The translations under genes and the position numbers were made by a program. Below the pieces are notes generated by a model, which saw nothing but the letters and a program-made list of their open reading frames with translations, was not told the DNA's origin and searched no databases. 64,000 bases of DNA from an uncultured Bacteroidota bacterium (GTDB taxonomy: Bacteria > Bacteroidota > Bacteroidia > Chitinophagales > LD1), in the NCBI GenBank assembly GCA_903919075.1, contig CAIXGR010000075.1, positions 52,704 through 116,703 of the forward strand, given 5' to 3'. Positions 1 through 8,549 of this stretch are shown here, piece after piece (the stretch's first letter is position 1; the number at the start of each line of letters is the position of its first letter).

Positions 1-334
1 TGTAAATGGTTCTGATAGCAGATTCGCGACCAGCACCCGGGCCTTTTACAAACACTTCAACTTTTCTTAAACCTGCTTCATGTGCAACACGTGCAGCTTC
101 CGATGCAGCCATTTGTGCAGCATAAGGAGTATTCTTTTTTGAACCTCTGAAACCTACACGGCCTGCAGAGCTCCAGCTAATGGTTTGACCGGTAGCATTG
201 GTAAAAGTGATAATGATGTTATTGAAAGTAGCATTAACAAATGCTTTGCCTTCTGCATCTACTTTTACTACTCTTTTTTTAGCCTTTGCTTTTGTTACCG
301 CCGATTGTTGCGCAGGTGTTTGCTGTTTTGCCAT
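1..334 (-). CDS. rpsK: 30S ribosomal protein S11 (partial)
   Basis: Small-subunit platform protein that contacts 16S rRNA near the E site. The minus-strand frame opens with ATG at 334 ([13 protein letters not shown]) and runs off the window edge, so about 111 N-terminal codons are visible and the C-terminus is missing. Family-typical segments include [16 protein letters not shown], then [20 protein letters not shown], then [17 protein letters not shown]. The N-terminal extension is rich in Ala, Gln and Lys, as in other Bacteroidota S11 proteins. It lies 38 bp after rpsM and is the last gene seen of the infA-rpmJ-rpsM-rpsK run. rpsD, rpoA and rplQ would normally follow outside the window. Confidence 0.97.
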   Translation of the reverse strand, partial: MAKQQTPAQQSAVTKAKAKKRVVKVDAEGKAFVNATFNNIIITFTNATGQTISWSSAGRVGFRGSKKNTPYAAQMAASEAARVAHEAGLRKVEVFVKGPGAGRESAIRTIY

Positions 335-372
335 TTTTATTTCTATTACTATTAATCGTTAACTAAATAATA

Positions 373-750
373 TTACTTGGTTACCATTTTCTTATTAGCT
401 ACTGTCTTACGTTTACCTTTACGAGTTCTCGCATTGGTTTTAGTTCTTTGGCCGCGAACCGGTAAACCTTTTCTGTGGCGCATACCACGGAATGTGTTGA
501 TATCCTGCAGACGTTTGATGTTTTGTTGCATCTCGCCTTTCAATTCACCTTCAACTTTTAAATGTTCGCCAATGTAGCGGATGATTCCGTTTACCTGCTC
601 ATCATTCCAGTCTTTTACCTTAATGCTAACATCGATTTTATTAGCGGAAAGGATTTTGCCTGCAGTAGTTCTGCCAATGCCATAAACGTATGTAAGGCCT
701 ATAACGCCTCTTTTGTTTTTCGGAAGATCAACACCTGATATTCTAGCCAT
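373..750 (-). CDS. rpsM: 30S ribosomal protein S13
   Basis: Head protein of the small subunit that bridges to the large subunit and contacts P-site tRNA. The length (125 aa) is normal. The start [14 protein letters not shown], the helix-two-turn-helix segment [12 protein letters not shown] and the C-terminal RNA-binding tail [20 protein letters not shown] with a run of basic residues are all diagnostic. It sits between rpmJ and rpsK in the conserved order and is co-oriented with them, with short gaps that suggest one transcript from the promoter in front of infA. Confidence 0.98.
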   Translation of the reverse strand: MARISGVDLPKNKRGVIGLTYVYGIGRTTAGKILSANKIDVSIKVKDWNDEQVNGIIRYIGEHLKVEGELKGEMQQNIKRLQDINTFRGMRHRKGLPVRGQRTKTNARTRKGKRKTVANKKMVTK

Positions 751-784
751 ATTATTTTAATGAATATGTTTTTTAATTAATTAA

Positions 785-901
785 TTACCCTTGACGTTGT
801 TTGTACTTAGGATTCTTTTTATTGATAATAAAAACAACACCCTTGCGCCTTACAATTTTGCAGTCAACGCTTCTCTTTTTTACTGATGCTCTTACTTTCA
901 T
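785..901 (-). CDS. rpmJ: 50S ribosomal protein L36
   Basis: A 38-residue large-subunit protein found by reading the infA-rpsM gap on the minus strand. It begins [20 protein letters not shown] and ends NPKYKQRQG. The family's zinc-ribbon cysteines are not all present: one Cys (C14, in [10 protein letters not shown]) remains and the C..C..C..H set is lost, so this is the zinc-independent (C-) form, common in Bacteroidota. ATG lies at 901 and TAA at 785-787. It lies 40 bp after infA and 34 bp before rpsM, matching the universal infA-rpmJ-rpsM order. Confidence 0.95.
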   Translation of the reverse strand: MKVRASVKKRSVDCKIVRRKGVVFIINKKNPKYKQRQG

Positions 902-941
902 TGCTGTTATCTTAAAACTTATATTAAATACTAATTATTAA

Positions 942-1160
942 TTATTTATATCTGAACGTTATTCTGCCTTTATTCAAATCATAAGGGCTCATTTCAACCT
1001 GAACTTTATCACCGGGTAGAATTTTAATATAATTCATTCTCATTTTACCCGAAATATGTGCAATAATCTCGTGCCCGTTTTCCAATTTCACCCTGAACAT
1101 TGCGTTACTCAATGCTTCAGTTATCGTTCCGTCTTGTTTTATCAGGTCTTGTTTTGCCAT
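942..1160 (-). CDS. infA: Translation initiation factor IF-1
   Basis: Binds the ribosomal A site during initiation. The product is 72 aa, the exact family length, and is a single OB-fold S1-type domain: [17 protein letters not shown], then [20 protein letters not shown], then [20 protein letters not shown] and the C-terminal GRITFRYK. It is the first gene of a new transcription unit. A strong Bacteroidota promoter lies between it and map, about 65-95 bp upstream of the start, giving an untranslated leader of roughly 55-60 nt. Confidence 0.98.
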   Translation of the reverse strand: MAKQDLIKQDGTITEALSNAMFRVKLENGHEIIAHISGKMRMNYIKILPGDKVQVEMSPYDLNKGRITFRYK

Positions 1161-1224
1161 TCAATTAGTTATGTTCCAACACCTTTTTTTGCTTTGCGCA
1201 TTAAACGCCTTTAAAAAAGGAACG

Positions 1225-1255
1225 CAAATATAGGGTTTATAGACAGAGTTACAAA
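1225..1255 (-). promoter_or_regulatory. Promoter of infA-rpmJ-rpsM-rpsK
   Basis: Read on the minus strand: TTTG (1252-1255), T, the box AACTCTG (1244-1250), 11 nt, then TATATTTG (1225-1232). The spacing between TTTG and TAnnTTTG is 19 nt, the Bacteroidota primary-sigma pattern. Downstream of the -7 element comes CGTTCCTTTTTT (1213-1224), an element shared with the rplE, rpsC and tRNA-Trp promoters. It separates infA from map although the genes are adjacent in the operon order. Confidence 0.85.
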
Positions 1256-1291
1256 TACTGACGTAATTTTCTTTGCGAGTTAGTTTCAACC

Positions 1292-2092
1292 CTATATTTT
1301 AACTAATTGAGGGTTCTCCTGTATAGCTTTTTCAATCCACTCAAAAGTGGTCAATATTTCCGCTTTTTGGTTTTTTACCACCACAGTATGCTCAAAATGA
1401 ACCGATGGCAGGCCATCTTGGGTAGCTATAGTCCAATTATCCCTTTTAGTGTAAACATCCTTTCGGCCCAAATTAACCATGGGTTCAATGGCTATAACAC
1501 AGTTTTCAGGCAATTTTTGCCCCTCTCCTTTTCTACCGTAATTAGGCACTTGGGGGTCTTCATGCAAAGTTTTACCTACACCATGCCCTACAAGTTCACG
1601 TACACATTTAAAGCCATTTTCTCTTTCACAATAATCTTGCACCGCAAAACCAATATCGCCTGTTCTTTTACTTACCAAAGCCTGTTCAATACCTAAGTAA
1701 AGCGACTGCTTCGTAACGCGCATCAATTTTTCATATTCCGGCCTTACTTTGCCCACCCCAAAGGTATAAGCCATATCACCGTGGTAGCCATTCATAAAAA
1801 CTCCGCAATCTAACGATACAAGGTCGCCCTCTTTAAACTCATCAGGTTTCGGAATGCCATGCACTACCTCATCATTAACCGATATGCAAAGCGAGGCCGG
1901 ATATTTATTATAGCCTTTAAAAGAAGGATGGCCGCCGTGATCTTTAATATATTCTTCAGCAAATTTATCAAGCTGTTCACCTGTAACACCGGCCTTTAAA
2001 ATTTTAGCCACTTCGGCCAAAGTTTTAGAGAGCAATTCGCAGCTTTTGCGGATTAACTCAATTTCTTCCTGTGTTTTTATTTTAATGGCCAT
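1292..2092 (-). CDS. map: Type I methionine aminopeptidase
   Basis: Removes the N-terminal Met from nascent proteins. The product is 266 aa, normal for MetAP type Ia. Metal ligands and motifs are visible: HGGHPSFKGYNKYPASLCIS, VNDEVVHGIP, SLDCGVFMNGYHGDMAYTF (the DCG...D pair), GHGVGKTLHEDPQVPNYG, AIEPM and the final HFEHTVVV (the last Glu ligand lies in the FEHT motif). It lies between secY and infA as usual. The gap to secY holds a rho-independent terminator and the gap to infA holds a promoter, so it may be a separate unit. Confidence 0.97.
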   Translation of the reverse strand: MAIKIKTQEEIELIRKSCELLSKTLAEVAKILKAGVTGEQLDKFAEEYIKDHGGHPSFKGYNKYPASLCISVNDEVVHGIPKPDEFKEGDLVSLDCGVFMNGYHGDMAYTFGVGKVRPEYEKLMRVTKQSLYLGIEQALVSKRTGDIGFAVQDYCERENGFKCVRELVGHGVGKTLHEDPQVPNYGRKGEGQKLPENCVIAIEPMVNLGRKDVYTKRDNWTIATQDGLPSVHFEHTVVVKNQKAEILTTFEWIEKAIQENPQLVKI

Positions 2093-2163
2093 TGTTTCAA
2101 TCTATCGAACAAAAAAACTTTTTTCAAATTTACTTTTTCTGCAATGCTTTACGCATAAAACGT

Positions 2164-2196
2164 AAAAAAAAACCCTCTCGTTGCTGAGAGGGGTTT
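2164..2196 (-). terminator. Rho-independent terminator after map, before secY
   Basis: On the plus strand AACCCTCTC and GAGAGGGGTTT pair around a short loop, with one bulged base, flanked on the left by a run of nine A. Read on the minus strand this is a hairpin followed by a U-tract. The position lies upstream of map (start 2092) and just downstream of the secY stop (2210), so it ends the transcript that comes from rplE through secY. Confidence 0.8.
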
Positions 2197-2209
2197 CAAT
2201 TTTTTCGGT

Positions 2210-3565
2210 TTACATACTCGCTGTCGCAAAGCCTTGTCTTCCCTTTATCCGCCCGGATGAAGTTAATCCATCATAATGGCGGTTTAATAAATATGTTTCT
2301 ATAGTTTGCAGGGTATCTAAAATTACACCCACCATAATCAAAATTGAGCTGCCTCCAAAAAACAGAGCGAAGGCACGGTTAACATCAAACATCATTACCA
2401 AGGCAGGCATAATTGCCACAATACCTAAAAATATAGCACCGGGTAAAGTAATTCTTGAAATAACGGTATCAATAAACTCCTCAGTTTTTTTACCTGGTTT
2501 TACACCCGGAATAAAACCACTGTTGCGCTTTAAGTCGTCAGCTATTTGAGTAGGGTTAATAATAAGTGCGGTATAGAAATAAGTAAATGCTACTATCAAT
2601 AAAAAGTAAACAGCATTATAAGGAACCGACTTAATATCATTGAAAGCAATCAGGAACTTTCCGTTCTGGTCGAAGCCCGGAAGGAATTGCGCTACTGTTG
2701 CAGGTAAAAACATAATTGCCTGTGCAAAGATGATAGGCATTACACCCGATGCATTTAATTTTAACGGAAGGTATTGACGAACACCACCCGACTGCATCAT
2801 CTTTCCGCCTTGTACTATATTTCTCTTTGCATACTGTACCGGTATTCTTCTGGTGCCTTGTATTAAAAGTATACATGCGCCAATAACTACTACTAAGAAA
2901 GCTAATTCGATAACGAATACTATCAATCCGCCTTTAGCAATAATTCTTGAAGATAATTCTTCGATAATAGAACCGGGGAAACGTGCAAGGATACCAATCA
3001 TAATGATTAGAGAGATACCATTACCTATACCTTTATCGGTAATTTTTTCGCCCATCCACATTACAAATAAAGTACCTGCGGTTAAGGTTACTATGGTTGA
3101 AATTGAAAATATAAACGGAGATAATGAAGGTATAACCGCAGCCGAATCAGCATTGCGCAAATACACTACATAACCTGCACCTTGAAAAGCTGTAACAGCA
3201 ATAGTCAGTAATCTGGTGTACTGATTTAATTCGCGGCGTCCGCTTTCGCCTTCCTTTTGTAATTTCTGGAAATAAGGAATAGCCATGGTTAATAGCTGAA
3301 TAGCAATAGATGCCGAGATATAAGGCATAATACCTAATGCAAAAATAGATGCACGTGCAAACGCGCCCCCTGCAAATAAGTTAACCAAGCCCAAAATACC
3401 ACTTGAACCCTGCGATTTTATTGACTCTAACGATGTAGGGTCAATACCGGGTAGAGTGATATAAGTTCCTAATCTGTAAATAACAATGAGGCCCAGGGTA
3501 AGAAGAATTCTCTGTCTGAGTTCTTCTATACTCCATATCTCTCTTAATTTCTGAATAAGTTTCAT
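2210..3565 (-). CDS. secY: Protein translocase subunit SecY
   Basis: Central pore of the Sec translocon in the inner membrane. ATG at 3565 gives MKLIQKLREIWSIEELRQRI, the classic SecY N-terminus; an upstream TTG at 3598 would add 11 unlikely residues. The product is about 451 aa with ten hydrophobic segments. Motifs include LPGIDP, GILGLVNLFAGGAFARASIFALG (plug and TM2), PYISASIAIQLL, the cytosolic RRIPVQYAKR loop and FFGGSSILIMVGVILDT near the C-terminus. It follows rplO after a hairpin-plus-U-tract that may attenuate read-through. Confidence 0.97.
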   Translation of the reverse strand: MKLIQKLREIWSIEELRQRILLTLGLIVIYRLGTYITLPGIDPTSLESIKSQGSSGILGLVNLFAGGAFARASIFALGIMPYISASIAIQLLTMAIPYFQKLQKEGESGRRELNQYTRLLTIAVTAFQGAGYVVYLRNADSAAVIPSLSPFIFSISTIVTLTAGTLFVMWMGEKITDKGIGNGISLIIMIGILARFPGSIIEELSSRIIAKGGLIVFVIELAFLVVVIGACILLIQGTRRIPVQYAKRNIVQGGKMMQSGGVRQYLPLKLNASGVMPIIFAQAIMFLPATVAQFLPGFDQNGKFLIAFNDIKSVPYNAVYFLLIVAFTYFYTALIINPTQIADDLKRNSGFIPGVKPGKKTEEFIDTVISRITLPGAIFLGIVAIMPALVMMFDVNRAFALFFGGSSILIMVGVILDTLQTIETYLLNRHYDGLTSSGRIKGRQGFATASM

Positions 3566-3596
3566 GCTGCTATTTAAATAATTTTCTGTTCCAAGC

Positions 3597-3627
3597 AAAA
3601 AAGGATTTCCGTATTTTGGGAAATCCT
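3597..3627 (-). terminator. Terminator or attenuator between rplO and secY
   Basis: Perfect 9-bp inverted repeat AGGATTTCC (3602-3610) and GGAAATCCT (3619-3627), with an A-run at 3597-3602. On the minus strand it is a hairpin followed by six U. It lies in the short rplO-secY gap, where no separate promoter is evident, so partial termination that tunes SecY against the ribosomal proteins is plausible. Confidence 0.75.
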
Positions 3628-3644
3628 CTTCATATCGGGATAAT

Positions 3645-4097
3645 TTACTTCACAATAGTTACTGTCCCACCTAGGCCTTCTATCTTTCCTTTTGCCGATT
3701 CGCTGATGGCATGAACTTTAATGTCAATTTTCTTTTTCAATTCTCCGCTGCCCAATACTTTTAGCAAGGCACTTTTAGCAAGCATACCTTTTTCGCGAAG
3801 TCCGTCAACACTAATTTCTTTAAAGCCGTGCTTTTCAATCATGGCTTGAATTTGACCAAGATTAAGCGACTTATATTCAACACGCGAAAAATTCTTGAAT
3901 CCTACTTTAGGCAACCTTCTTTGCAATGGCATCTGTCCACCTTCATGCGCAGGTTTACGTGAGTAACCTGAACGAGATTGGGCACCTTTATGGCCACGGG
4001 CAGAAGTTCCACCATCGGTAGAGCCTTGTCCACGTCCTAATCTTTTTTTCTTTCTTCCTATTGAACCCGGAGCAGGTTTAAGATTGTGCAATTCCAT
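3645..4097 (-). CDS. rplO: 50S ribosomal protein L15
   Basis: Large-subunit assembly protein, 150 aa. The N-terminus MELHNLKPAPGSIGRKKKRL and the glycine-rich extended arm GRGQGSTDGGTSARGHKGAQ bind 23S rRNA. The globular part contains EGGQMPLQRRLPKVGFKNF, and the C-terminus is GLGGTVTIVK. The order rpmD-rplO-secY is the universal one. Confidence 0.98.
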   Translation of the reverse strand: MELHNLKPAPGSIGRKKKRLGRGQGSTDGGTSARGHKGAQSRSGYSRKPAHEGGQMPLQRRLPKVGFKNFSRVEYKSLNLGQIQAMIEKHGFKEISVDGLREKGMLAKSALLKVLGSGELKKKIDIKVHAISESAKGKIEGLGGTVTIVK

Positions 4098-4125
4098 TTT
4101 ATAGATATTTATTACTGCCTGTTAA

Positions 4126-4305
4126 TTATTTATTCTCAACCTTGAGCAAATGCTGTACTTTACGAATCATACCGTCAATAGATAATGACCTTGTAAATTC
4201 GTTGCTATCGCCTATTTTATTTAGCCCAAGTGCCTTCATTGTTCTTTTCTGGCGCTCGTCCTTTTCAATAGTGCTCTTTACCTTTGTAACTTTAACCTTT
4301 GCCAT
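4126..4305 (-). CDS. rpmD: 50S ribosomal protein L30
   Basis: 59-residue large-subunit protein read from the minus strand between rpsE and rplO. It starts MAKVKVTKVKSTIEKDERQK at 4305 and stops at TAA 4126-4128. The core LGLNKIGDSNEFTRSLSIDG and MIRKVQHLLKVE match the L30 ferredoxin-like fold (the usual motif is LGLRR...V...D.P...GMI..V.HLV). The gaps are 32 bp to rpsE and 28 bp to rplO. Confidence 0.95.
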   Translation of the reverse strand: MAKVKVTKVKSTIEKDERQKRTMKALGLNKIGDSNEFTRSLSIDGMIRKVQHLLKVENK

Positions 4306-4337
4306 TTTACTTTGGATTTTCTAAATTCTTGATTCTA

Positions 4338-4856
4338 TTATCCTTTGAAAACTTTCTCCATTGAAACACTGCGGTTTTTTGATACCGTGTAAGGGTCACG
4401 CAATTTGCTTAGTGCATCTAACGTAGCTTTAATAACGTTGGCTGGGTTAGCGCCGCCTTGCGATTTTGCAAGTACGTCTTTAATACCAACACTTTCCAAC
4501 ACAGCACGCATAGAGCCTCCGGCAATTACACCGGTACCTTGTGATGCCGGCTTTAGCATAACCTTTGCTGCACCAAATTTACCATGCTGAACGTGAGGAA
4601 TTGTTCCTTTAAAAATTGGAACATTCACCAGATTCTTCTTTGCATCGTCAATGCCTTTCTGGATAGCTTCCTGAACTTCGCGTGCTTTTCCTAAGCCTTC
4701 GCCTACAATGCCATTGCCGTTACCAACAACTACAGTTGCCGAAAAAGTAAATGTACGTCCGCCCTTGGTAACCTTAGTTACACGACGAATGTTCACCACT
4801 TTCTCTTTCAGTTCCAGTTCGCTCGCTTTGAGCTTTTGCATATTCAATTTTGCCAT
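4338..4856 (-). CDS. rpsE: 30S ribosomal protein S5
   Basis: Small-subunit protein at the mRNA entry channel, important for decoding accuracy. 172 aa. It has the double-stranded-RNA-binding-like N-terminal domain ([40 protein letters not shown]) and the C-terminal domain ([34 protein letters not shown]). It is in the usual position between rplR and rpmD. Confidence 0.98.
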   Translation of the reverse strand: MAKLNMQKLKASELELKEKVVNIRRVTKVTKGGRTFTFSATVVVGNGNGIVGEGLGKAREVQEAIQKGIDDAKKNLVNVPIFKGTIPHVQHGKFGAAKVMLKPASQGTGVIAGGSMRAVLESVGIKDVLAKSQGGANPANVIKATLDALSKLRDPYTVSKNRSVSMEKVFKG

Positions 4857-4879
4857 TTCTATTGGTTGTATATCTAAGT

Positions 4880-5233
4880 TTAAAATTTAAGTCCACCTTC
4901 ACGTGCTCCTTCGGCTAATGCTTTCACGCGGCCATGATATAGGTATCCGCCACGGTCAAACACCACTTCGGTAATGCCTTTTTCAGCAGCTTTTTTAGCT
5001 ATTGCAACACCTACGGCTTTGCCTTGTTCGCTTTTTGTACCGTTACGGGTAAACTCCTTATCGCGGGTTGAAGCCGCTACAATAGTTCCGCCTTTCACGT
5101 CATCTATCAATTGAACATATATCTCTTTATTGCTGCGGTATACGCTCAATCTTGGACGCTCAGTAGTTCCGCTTATTTTGCCGCGAATCTTAGTTCTGAT
5201 TTTCTCTCTTCTTGCAATTTTATTAACTGCCAT
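4880..5233 (-). CDS. rplR: 50S ribosomal protein L18
   Basis: Central protuberance protein that binds 5S rRNA, 117 aa. The N-terminal basic stretch [20 protein letters not shown], then [18 protein letters not shown], the [20 protein letters not shown] core and the terminus [17 protein letters not shown] are all diagnostic. It sits 23 bp upstream of rpsE. Confidence 0.98.
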   Translation of the reverse strand: MAVNKIARREKIRTKIRGKISGTTERPRLSVYRSNKEIYVQLIDDVKGGTIVAASTRDKEFTRNGTKSEQGKAVGVAIAKKAAEKGITEVVFDRGGYLYHGRVKALAEGAREGGLKF

Positions 5234-5271
5234 AACTATTAGGTTATTTGTTATTCGTAAATTATTACTTA

Positions 5272-5832
5272 CTATTTTTTAGCTGCGGCTGACTTACCAG
5301 CTTTTCTTCTTAATACTTCGCCTACAAACTTGATACCTTTTCCTTTGTATGGTTCAGGCTTACGGATAGAGCGGATTTTTGAACATACTAAGCCCAAAAG
5401 TTCTTTATCGTTAGTTTCAAGTGTTATAATAGGGTTCTGTCCTTTATCTTGTTTTGCTGAAGCCTTAATTTCAGAAGGCAACAAAACTACTACCGGGTGA
5501 GAGTAACCTACGCTAAGTGTCAATACACTTTTGTTTACATCGGCACGGTAACCTACACCTACAAGTTCAAGATTGGCTGTGTAACCATCGGAAACACCTT
5601 TTACCATGTTGCTTAATAAAGCGCGGTATGTACCGTGAAGCGATTTATGTCTTTTTTGCTCTGTAGGACGTTCAACGGTAACTACACCGTTATCTATCTT
5701 AACTGCAATATCAGGATTAACTTCCTGAAACATTTCGCCTTTAGGGCCCTTTACCTTTACTGTGTTGCCCTTCATTACTTCTACCGAAACTCCTTTCGGT
5801 AATGTGATGATGGCTTTTCCTATACGTGACAT
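5272..5832 (-). CDS. rplF: 50S ribosomal protein L6
   Basis: Binds 23S rRNA near the sarcin-ricin loop, 186 aa, with two L6 domains. The start [19 protein letters not shown], the first-domain KVKGPKGEM and the second-domain signature [20 protein letters not shown] are visible. A lysine/alanine tail ([12 protein letters not shown]) closes the protein. The 36-bp gap to rpsH contains a GAATTCGGAAT palindromic word that recurs near rplK. Confidence 0.98.
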   Translation of the reverse strand: MSRIGKAIITLPKGVSVEVMKGNTVKVKGPKGEMFQEVNPDIAVKIDNGVVTVERPTEQKRHKSLHGTYRALLSNMVKGVSDGYTANLELVGVGYRADVNKSVLTLSVGYSHPVVVLLPSEIKASAKQDKGQNPIITLETNDKELLGLVCSKIRSIRKPEPYKGKGIKFVGEVLRRKAGKSAAAKK

Positions 5833-5868
5833 ATATCTAAATTTGAAGTGTGAATTCGGAATAAAGAA

Positions 5869-6267
5869 TTAAAAAATTTCGCATAAAACCTCGCCACCAA
5901 TACCTTTCGATCTTGCTTCTTTTTCAGTCATTACCCCTTTTGATGTTGAAATGATGGCAATACCTAAACCGCTTAATACGCGAGGCAATTCCGTAGTGCC
6001 TTTATACTGGCGCAAACCCGGGGTTGAGATTCTTTTCAAATCTTTAATAACCGGTGCCTTTGTGGTACCGTCGTATTTCAACGCAATTTTAATAACACCT
6101 TGCTTATCGGCAGTGTCATCAAATTTGTATTTAAGAATGTAACCGTGTTCGTACAGAATTTCGGTAATTCTTTTTTTCATTGTTGAAGCTGGAATTTCAA
6201 CTAACCGGTGGCCGGCTTGCTGTGCATTCCTGATTCTTGTCAAATAATCTGAAATAGGATCGGTCAT
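5869..6267 (-). CDS. rpsH: 30S ribosomal protein S8
   Basis: Primary 16S rRNA-binding protein and, in Gammaproteobacteria, the translational repressor of the spc operon. 132 aa. [20 protein letters not shown] and the C-terminal [20 protein letters not shown] are textbook S8. In this genome the operon's first gene (rplE) has its own promoter and a leader hairpin, so an S8-type feedback target could lie there; that is inference. Confidence 0.98.
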   Translation of the reverse strand: MTDPISDYLTRIRNAQQAGHRLVEIPASTMKKRITEILYEHGYILKYKFDDTADKQGVIKIALKYDGTTKAPVIKDLKRISTPGLRQYKGTTELPRVLSGLGIAIISTSKGVMTEKEARSKGIGGEVLCEIF

Positions 6268-6328
6268 TTTATTTTCTTTTTATCGTTCTTTTACTAATTC
6301 CCATTTTTTACCCTGGGCTTTGGGTTGT

Positions 6329-6598
6329 TTACCATGAAGACTTTGTAACGCCCGGAATTTTTCCATCGCTGGCCAAGTCGCGGAATTTAATACGCGAAAC
6401 ACCAAACATACGGATATACCCTCTGCCTCTGCCTGTAAGTGCACAACGGTTGCGCAGTCTTATTTTCGAAGAGTTTTTAGGTAATTTGTCTAACAAACCC
6501 CATTCGCCTGCTTCTTTTAATGCTTTTCTTTTTTCAGCATATTTTTTTACAAGCGCTTCTCTTTTGCGTTGACGTGCTTCTACTGATTTTTTAGCCAT
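6329..6598 (-). CDS. rpsN: 30S ribosomal protein S14
   Basis: 89-residue long (zinc-independent) form of S14. The start [20 protein letters not shown] and the C-terminal [20 protein letters not shown] followed by RIKFRDLA are typical. The CxxC...CxxC zinc set of the short form is absent, with a single Cys in NRCALTGR. It is placed between rplE and rpsH as usual. Confidence 0.97.
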   Translation of the reverse strand: MAKKSVEARQRKREALVKKYAEKRKALKEAGEWGLLDKLPKNSSKIRLRNRCALTGRGRGYIRMFGVSRIKFRDLASDGKIPGVTKSSW

Positions 6599-6638
6599 CG
6601 TTTATTTTTTATTACAATTCTTTATTTGCTTCAATTAA

Positions 6639-7211
6639 TTACGCTTCTTTAATCTCTTTTTTGAAAGGCATACCCAATTTTTCAAGTAAAGCATAAGCCT
6701 CTTCATTGGTTCTAGCAGTTGTTACAAACGTAATATCCATGCCATTCATCTTGGTTACCTTGTCTATTTCAATCTCAGGAAAAATGATTTGTTCTTTAAT
6801 ACCCAAAGTATAGTTACCACGGCCATCAAATGCCTTATTGTTTATACCTTTAAAATCGCGCACACGAGGCAACGAAACAGAAACTAAACGGTCAAGAAAT
6901 TCATACATTCTCTCGCGACGTAGTGTTACACGTGCACCGATAGGCATTCCTTCACGAAGTTTGAAGTTAGATATCGCCTTTTTAGCTAAAGACGATACTG
7001 ATTTTTGTCCGGCAATAGCGGTCATTTCGTTTAAGGCAATATCCACCAATTTTTTATCGGAAGTAGCCCCGTTAACGCCTTGGTTTAAACAAATTTTTAG
7101 TAAGCGCGGCACCTGCATTACAGAGGTGTATTTGAATTCTTTTACCAGTGCTGGTATAATTTCGTCCTGATAGCGCTTCGCGAGGCGCGGAGTATATTTT
7201 GTTTTGCTCAT
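6639..7211 (-). CDS. rplE: 50S ribosomal protein L5
   Basis: Binds 5S rRNA in the central protuberance and contacts P-site tRNA. The ATG at 7211 ([20 protein letters not shown]) is preferred; an in-frame start at 7229 would add six residues inside the leader hairpin. About 190 aa. Motifs: [80 protein letters not shown] and [15 protein letters not shown]. It is normally preceded directly by rplX; here rplX lies about 48.6 kb away and rplE starts its own transcription unit. Confidence 0.97.
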   Translation of the reverse strand: MSKTKYTPRLAKRYQDEIIPALVKEFKYTSVMQVPRLLKICLNQGVNGATSDKKLVDIALNEMTAIAGQKSVSSLAKKAISNFKLREGMPIGARVTLRRERMYEFLDRLVSVSLPRVRDFKGINNKAFDGRGNYTLGIKEQIIFPEIEIDKVTKMNGMDITFVTTARTNEEAYALLEKLGMPFKKEIKEA

Positions 7212-7224
7212 TTTATTACGTTTT

Positions 7225-7244
7225 AGCACGATTCCAACCGTGCT
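7225..7244 (-). promoter_or_regulatory. Leader hairpin of rplE mRNA
   Basis: A perfect 6-bp inverted repeat AGCACG (7225-7230) and CGTGCT (7239-7244) with an 8-nt loop lies between the promoter and the rplE ATG. It would fold in a leader of about 40-45 nt. It lacks a U-tract, so it is not a terminator. A ribosomal-protein binding site is possible but not shown. Confidence 0.5.
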
Positions 7245-7261
7245 TTGTTTAAAAAGGATTG

Positions 7262-7292
7262 CAAAAATAGGAGATAATAGCAGAGTTCCAAA
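7262..7292 (-). promoter_or_regulatory. Promoter of the rplE-secY operon
   Basis: Read on the minus strand: TTTG (7289-7292), G, AACTCTG (7281-7287), 11 nt, then TATTTTTG (7262-7269); the core spacing is 19 nt. It is followed by CAATCCTTTTT (7251-7261), matching the element found after three other translation-gene promoters in this window. The promoter replaces the read-through from rplX that most bacteria use. Confidence 0.85.
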
Positions 7293-7484
7293 CTATTGGT
7301 GTGAAAATGTTTTCTTGTTATGAATTGGAAGTTATTCTGGCAGTTAACAAAACAAGTGTAGTCTTACCAAAAAAAGTCTGCCGGAGAACAGATGGATTCA
7401 ATATTTTTAGAGCCAATTTATTTGGCTATCAATTACTTATATTGTTTTTTTGATTAAAAAATTATTGGAAGGACACGCTAAAAG

Positions 7485-8186
7485 TTATTTAAACTTTGGC
7501 TTTGTTTCGTATCGTACACTATCCAATCTTGTGGTAATTATCTGACCCGATGGAAGGATTTTATTTATGTAGCTAACCGAATCGAAAACTGAATACTCTT
7601 TAAGTGAATCAATTTTTACAAGTTGTTTTAGCGAATATGAAATAATTTCATTCCCTTTAATATAAGAGTTTGTCACTGCCTGCAAATCTATGGTTGAGTC
7701 AGTTTGATCATCAGGGCCCGTTTCCTGGCCACCACTTAATGAGAAATAGGAAACTGGATTGAATGTTCTATCAAGAAGGACATAAAATAATTCGTTGTAG
7801 TCATCACCTGAAACCCTGACAACTATTGGAGTCAGACTTCCAATATTTTTTTGTTTTGAAACGAAAATAGCACGCATATACTGAATAACATAGCCTGGAT
7901 CTATTTTCCCTTCCTTAGCCATAATTGGTATAATCAATTTCATCTTTTGGGCGCTATCCAAATAAATGATGGGGATGCGCATTGTTGAGTCCGCAAATAG
8001 TTTATCTGTTTTCTCATCATACCAAAACATATTTTCTATCAGCGAACTTTGAATATCCTTGAATGGAAACAAACTATCGGGCAATTGAAATGCATCTGTG
8101 TTTATCTGTTTTTTATCTATCGCAGTTTGATTGTTGGAACAAGCGGAAAGTAAAAGAACTAATAAAAGATAAAGTAAAATTTTCAT
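7485..8186 (-). CDS. Predicted lipoprotein of unknown function
   Basis: 233 aa. The N-terminus MKILLYLLLVLLLSACSNNQ is a type II signal peptide with lipobox LSAC, so export and lipidation at about Cys16 are expected. The rest is soluble with no motif I recognise. A YLDSAQKMKLIIPIMAKEGK segment and Asp/Ser-rich strands suggest a small beta-rich domain. It lies 12 bp after the overlapping pair of small genes at 8199-9028 and reads the same way, so it may be co-transcribed with them. About 270 bp of non-coding DNA, holding the rplE promoter, separates it from rplE. Confidence 0.75.
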   Translation of the reverse strand: MKILLYLLLVLLLSACSNNQTAIDKKQINTDAFQLPDSLFPFKDIQSSLIENMFWYDEKTDKLFADSTMRIPIIYLDSAQKMKLIIPIMAKEGKIDPGYVIQYMRAIFVSKQKNIGSLTPIVVRVSGDDYNELFYVLLDRTFNPVSYFSLSGGQETGPDDQTDSTIDLQAVTNSYIKGNEIISYSLKQLVKIDSLKEYSVFDSVSYINKILPSGQIITTRLDSVRYETKPKFK

Positions 8187-8198
8187 GTCGTTAAGCAG

Positions 8199-8549
8199 TT
8201 ATTTGCCTGATGGGTAAAATGATTTTGTTACTTCAATAGTTCCTACAATATTGCTGTTAAACTCTTCAAGATCTTCGGCTGGCACCCAAAGTTCATTATG
8301 AATTTGGCCACCTACATTTTGCACCTCAAACTTTTTTAAATAATCGGATTTGACAGCAAACTTCGTAACAAAACCTGAACCGGAAGCGGCAACGTTCCAA
8401 TCTCTTGCAATTTGTATAGCGTAATCTTCATTCATTACCGGGTAAAAAATTGGCTGCTCAGGAAGCCGAGGAGGAAATTTTTTCCAACCTGCTTCTTCAA
8501 TCAAAGCGAGTTCTAATGGCCCAACCGGCCTGAAAAGTATAGTTGTCAT
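8199..8549 (-). CDS. Small protein resembling 'ADP-ribosylation/crystallin J1' annotated proteins
   Basis: 116 aa when started at ATG 8549, which overlaps the upstream stop by ATGA, a typical coupled pair; a start at 8564 would add five residues. The sequence TTILFRPVGPLELALIEEAG, KKFPPRLPEQPIFYPVMNED, YAIQIARDWNV, then FVTKFAVKSDYL and ELWVPAEDLEEFNSNIVG resembles a widespread small family often labelled ADP-ribosylation/crystallin J1; I recall this family from memory and cannot confirm it here. The biochemical role is unknown. Partner: the gene at 8546-9028. Confidence 0.7.
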   Translation of the reverse strand: MTTILFRPVGPLELALIEEAGWKKFPPRLPEQPIFYPVMNEDYAIQIARDWNVAASGSGFVTKFAVKSDYLKKFEVQNVGGQIHNELWVPAEDLEEFNSNIVGTIEVTKSFYPSGK

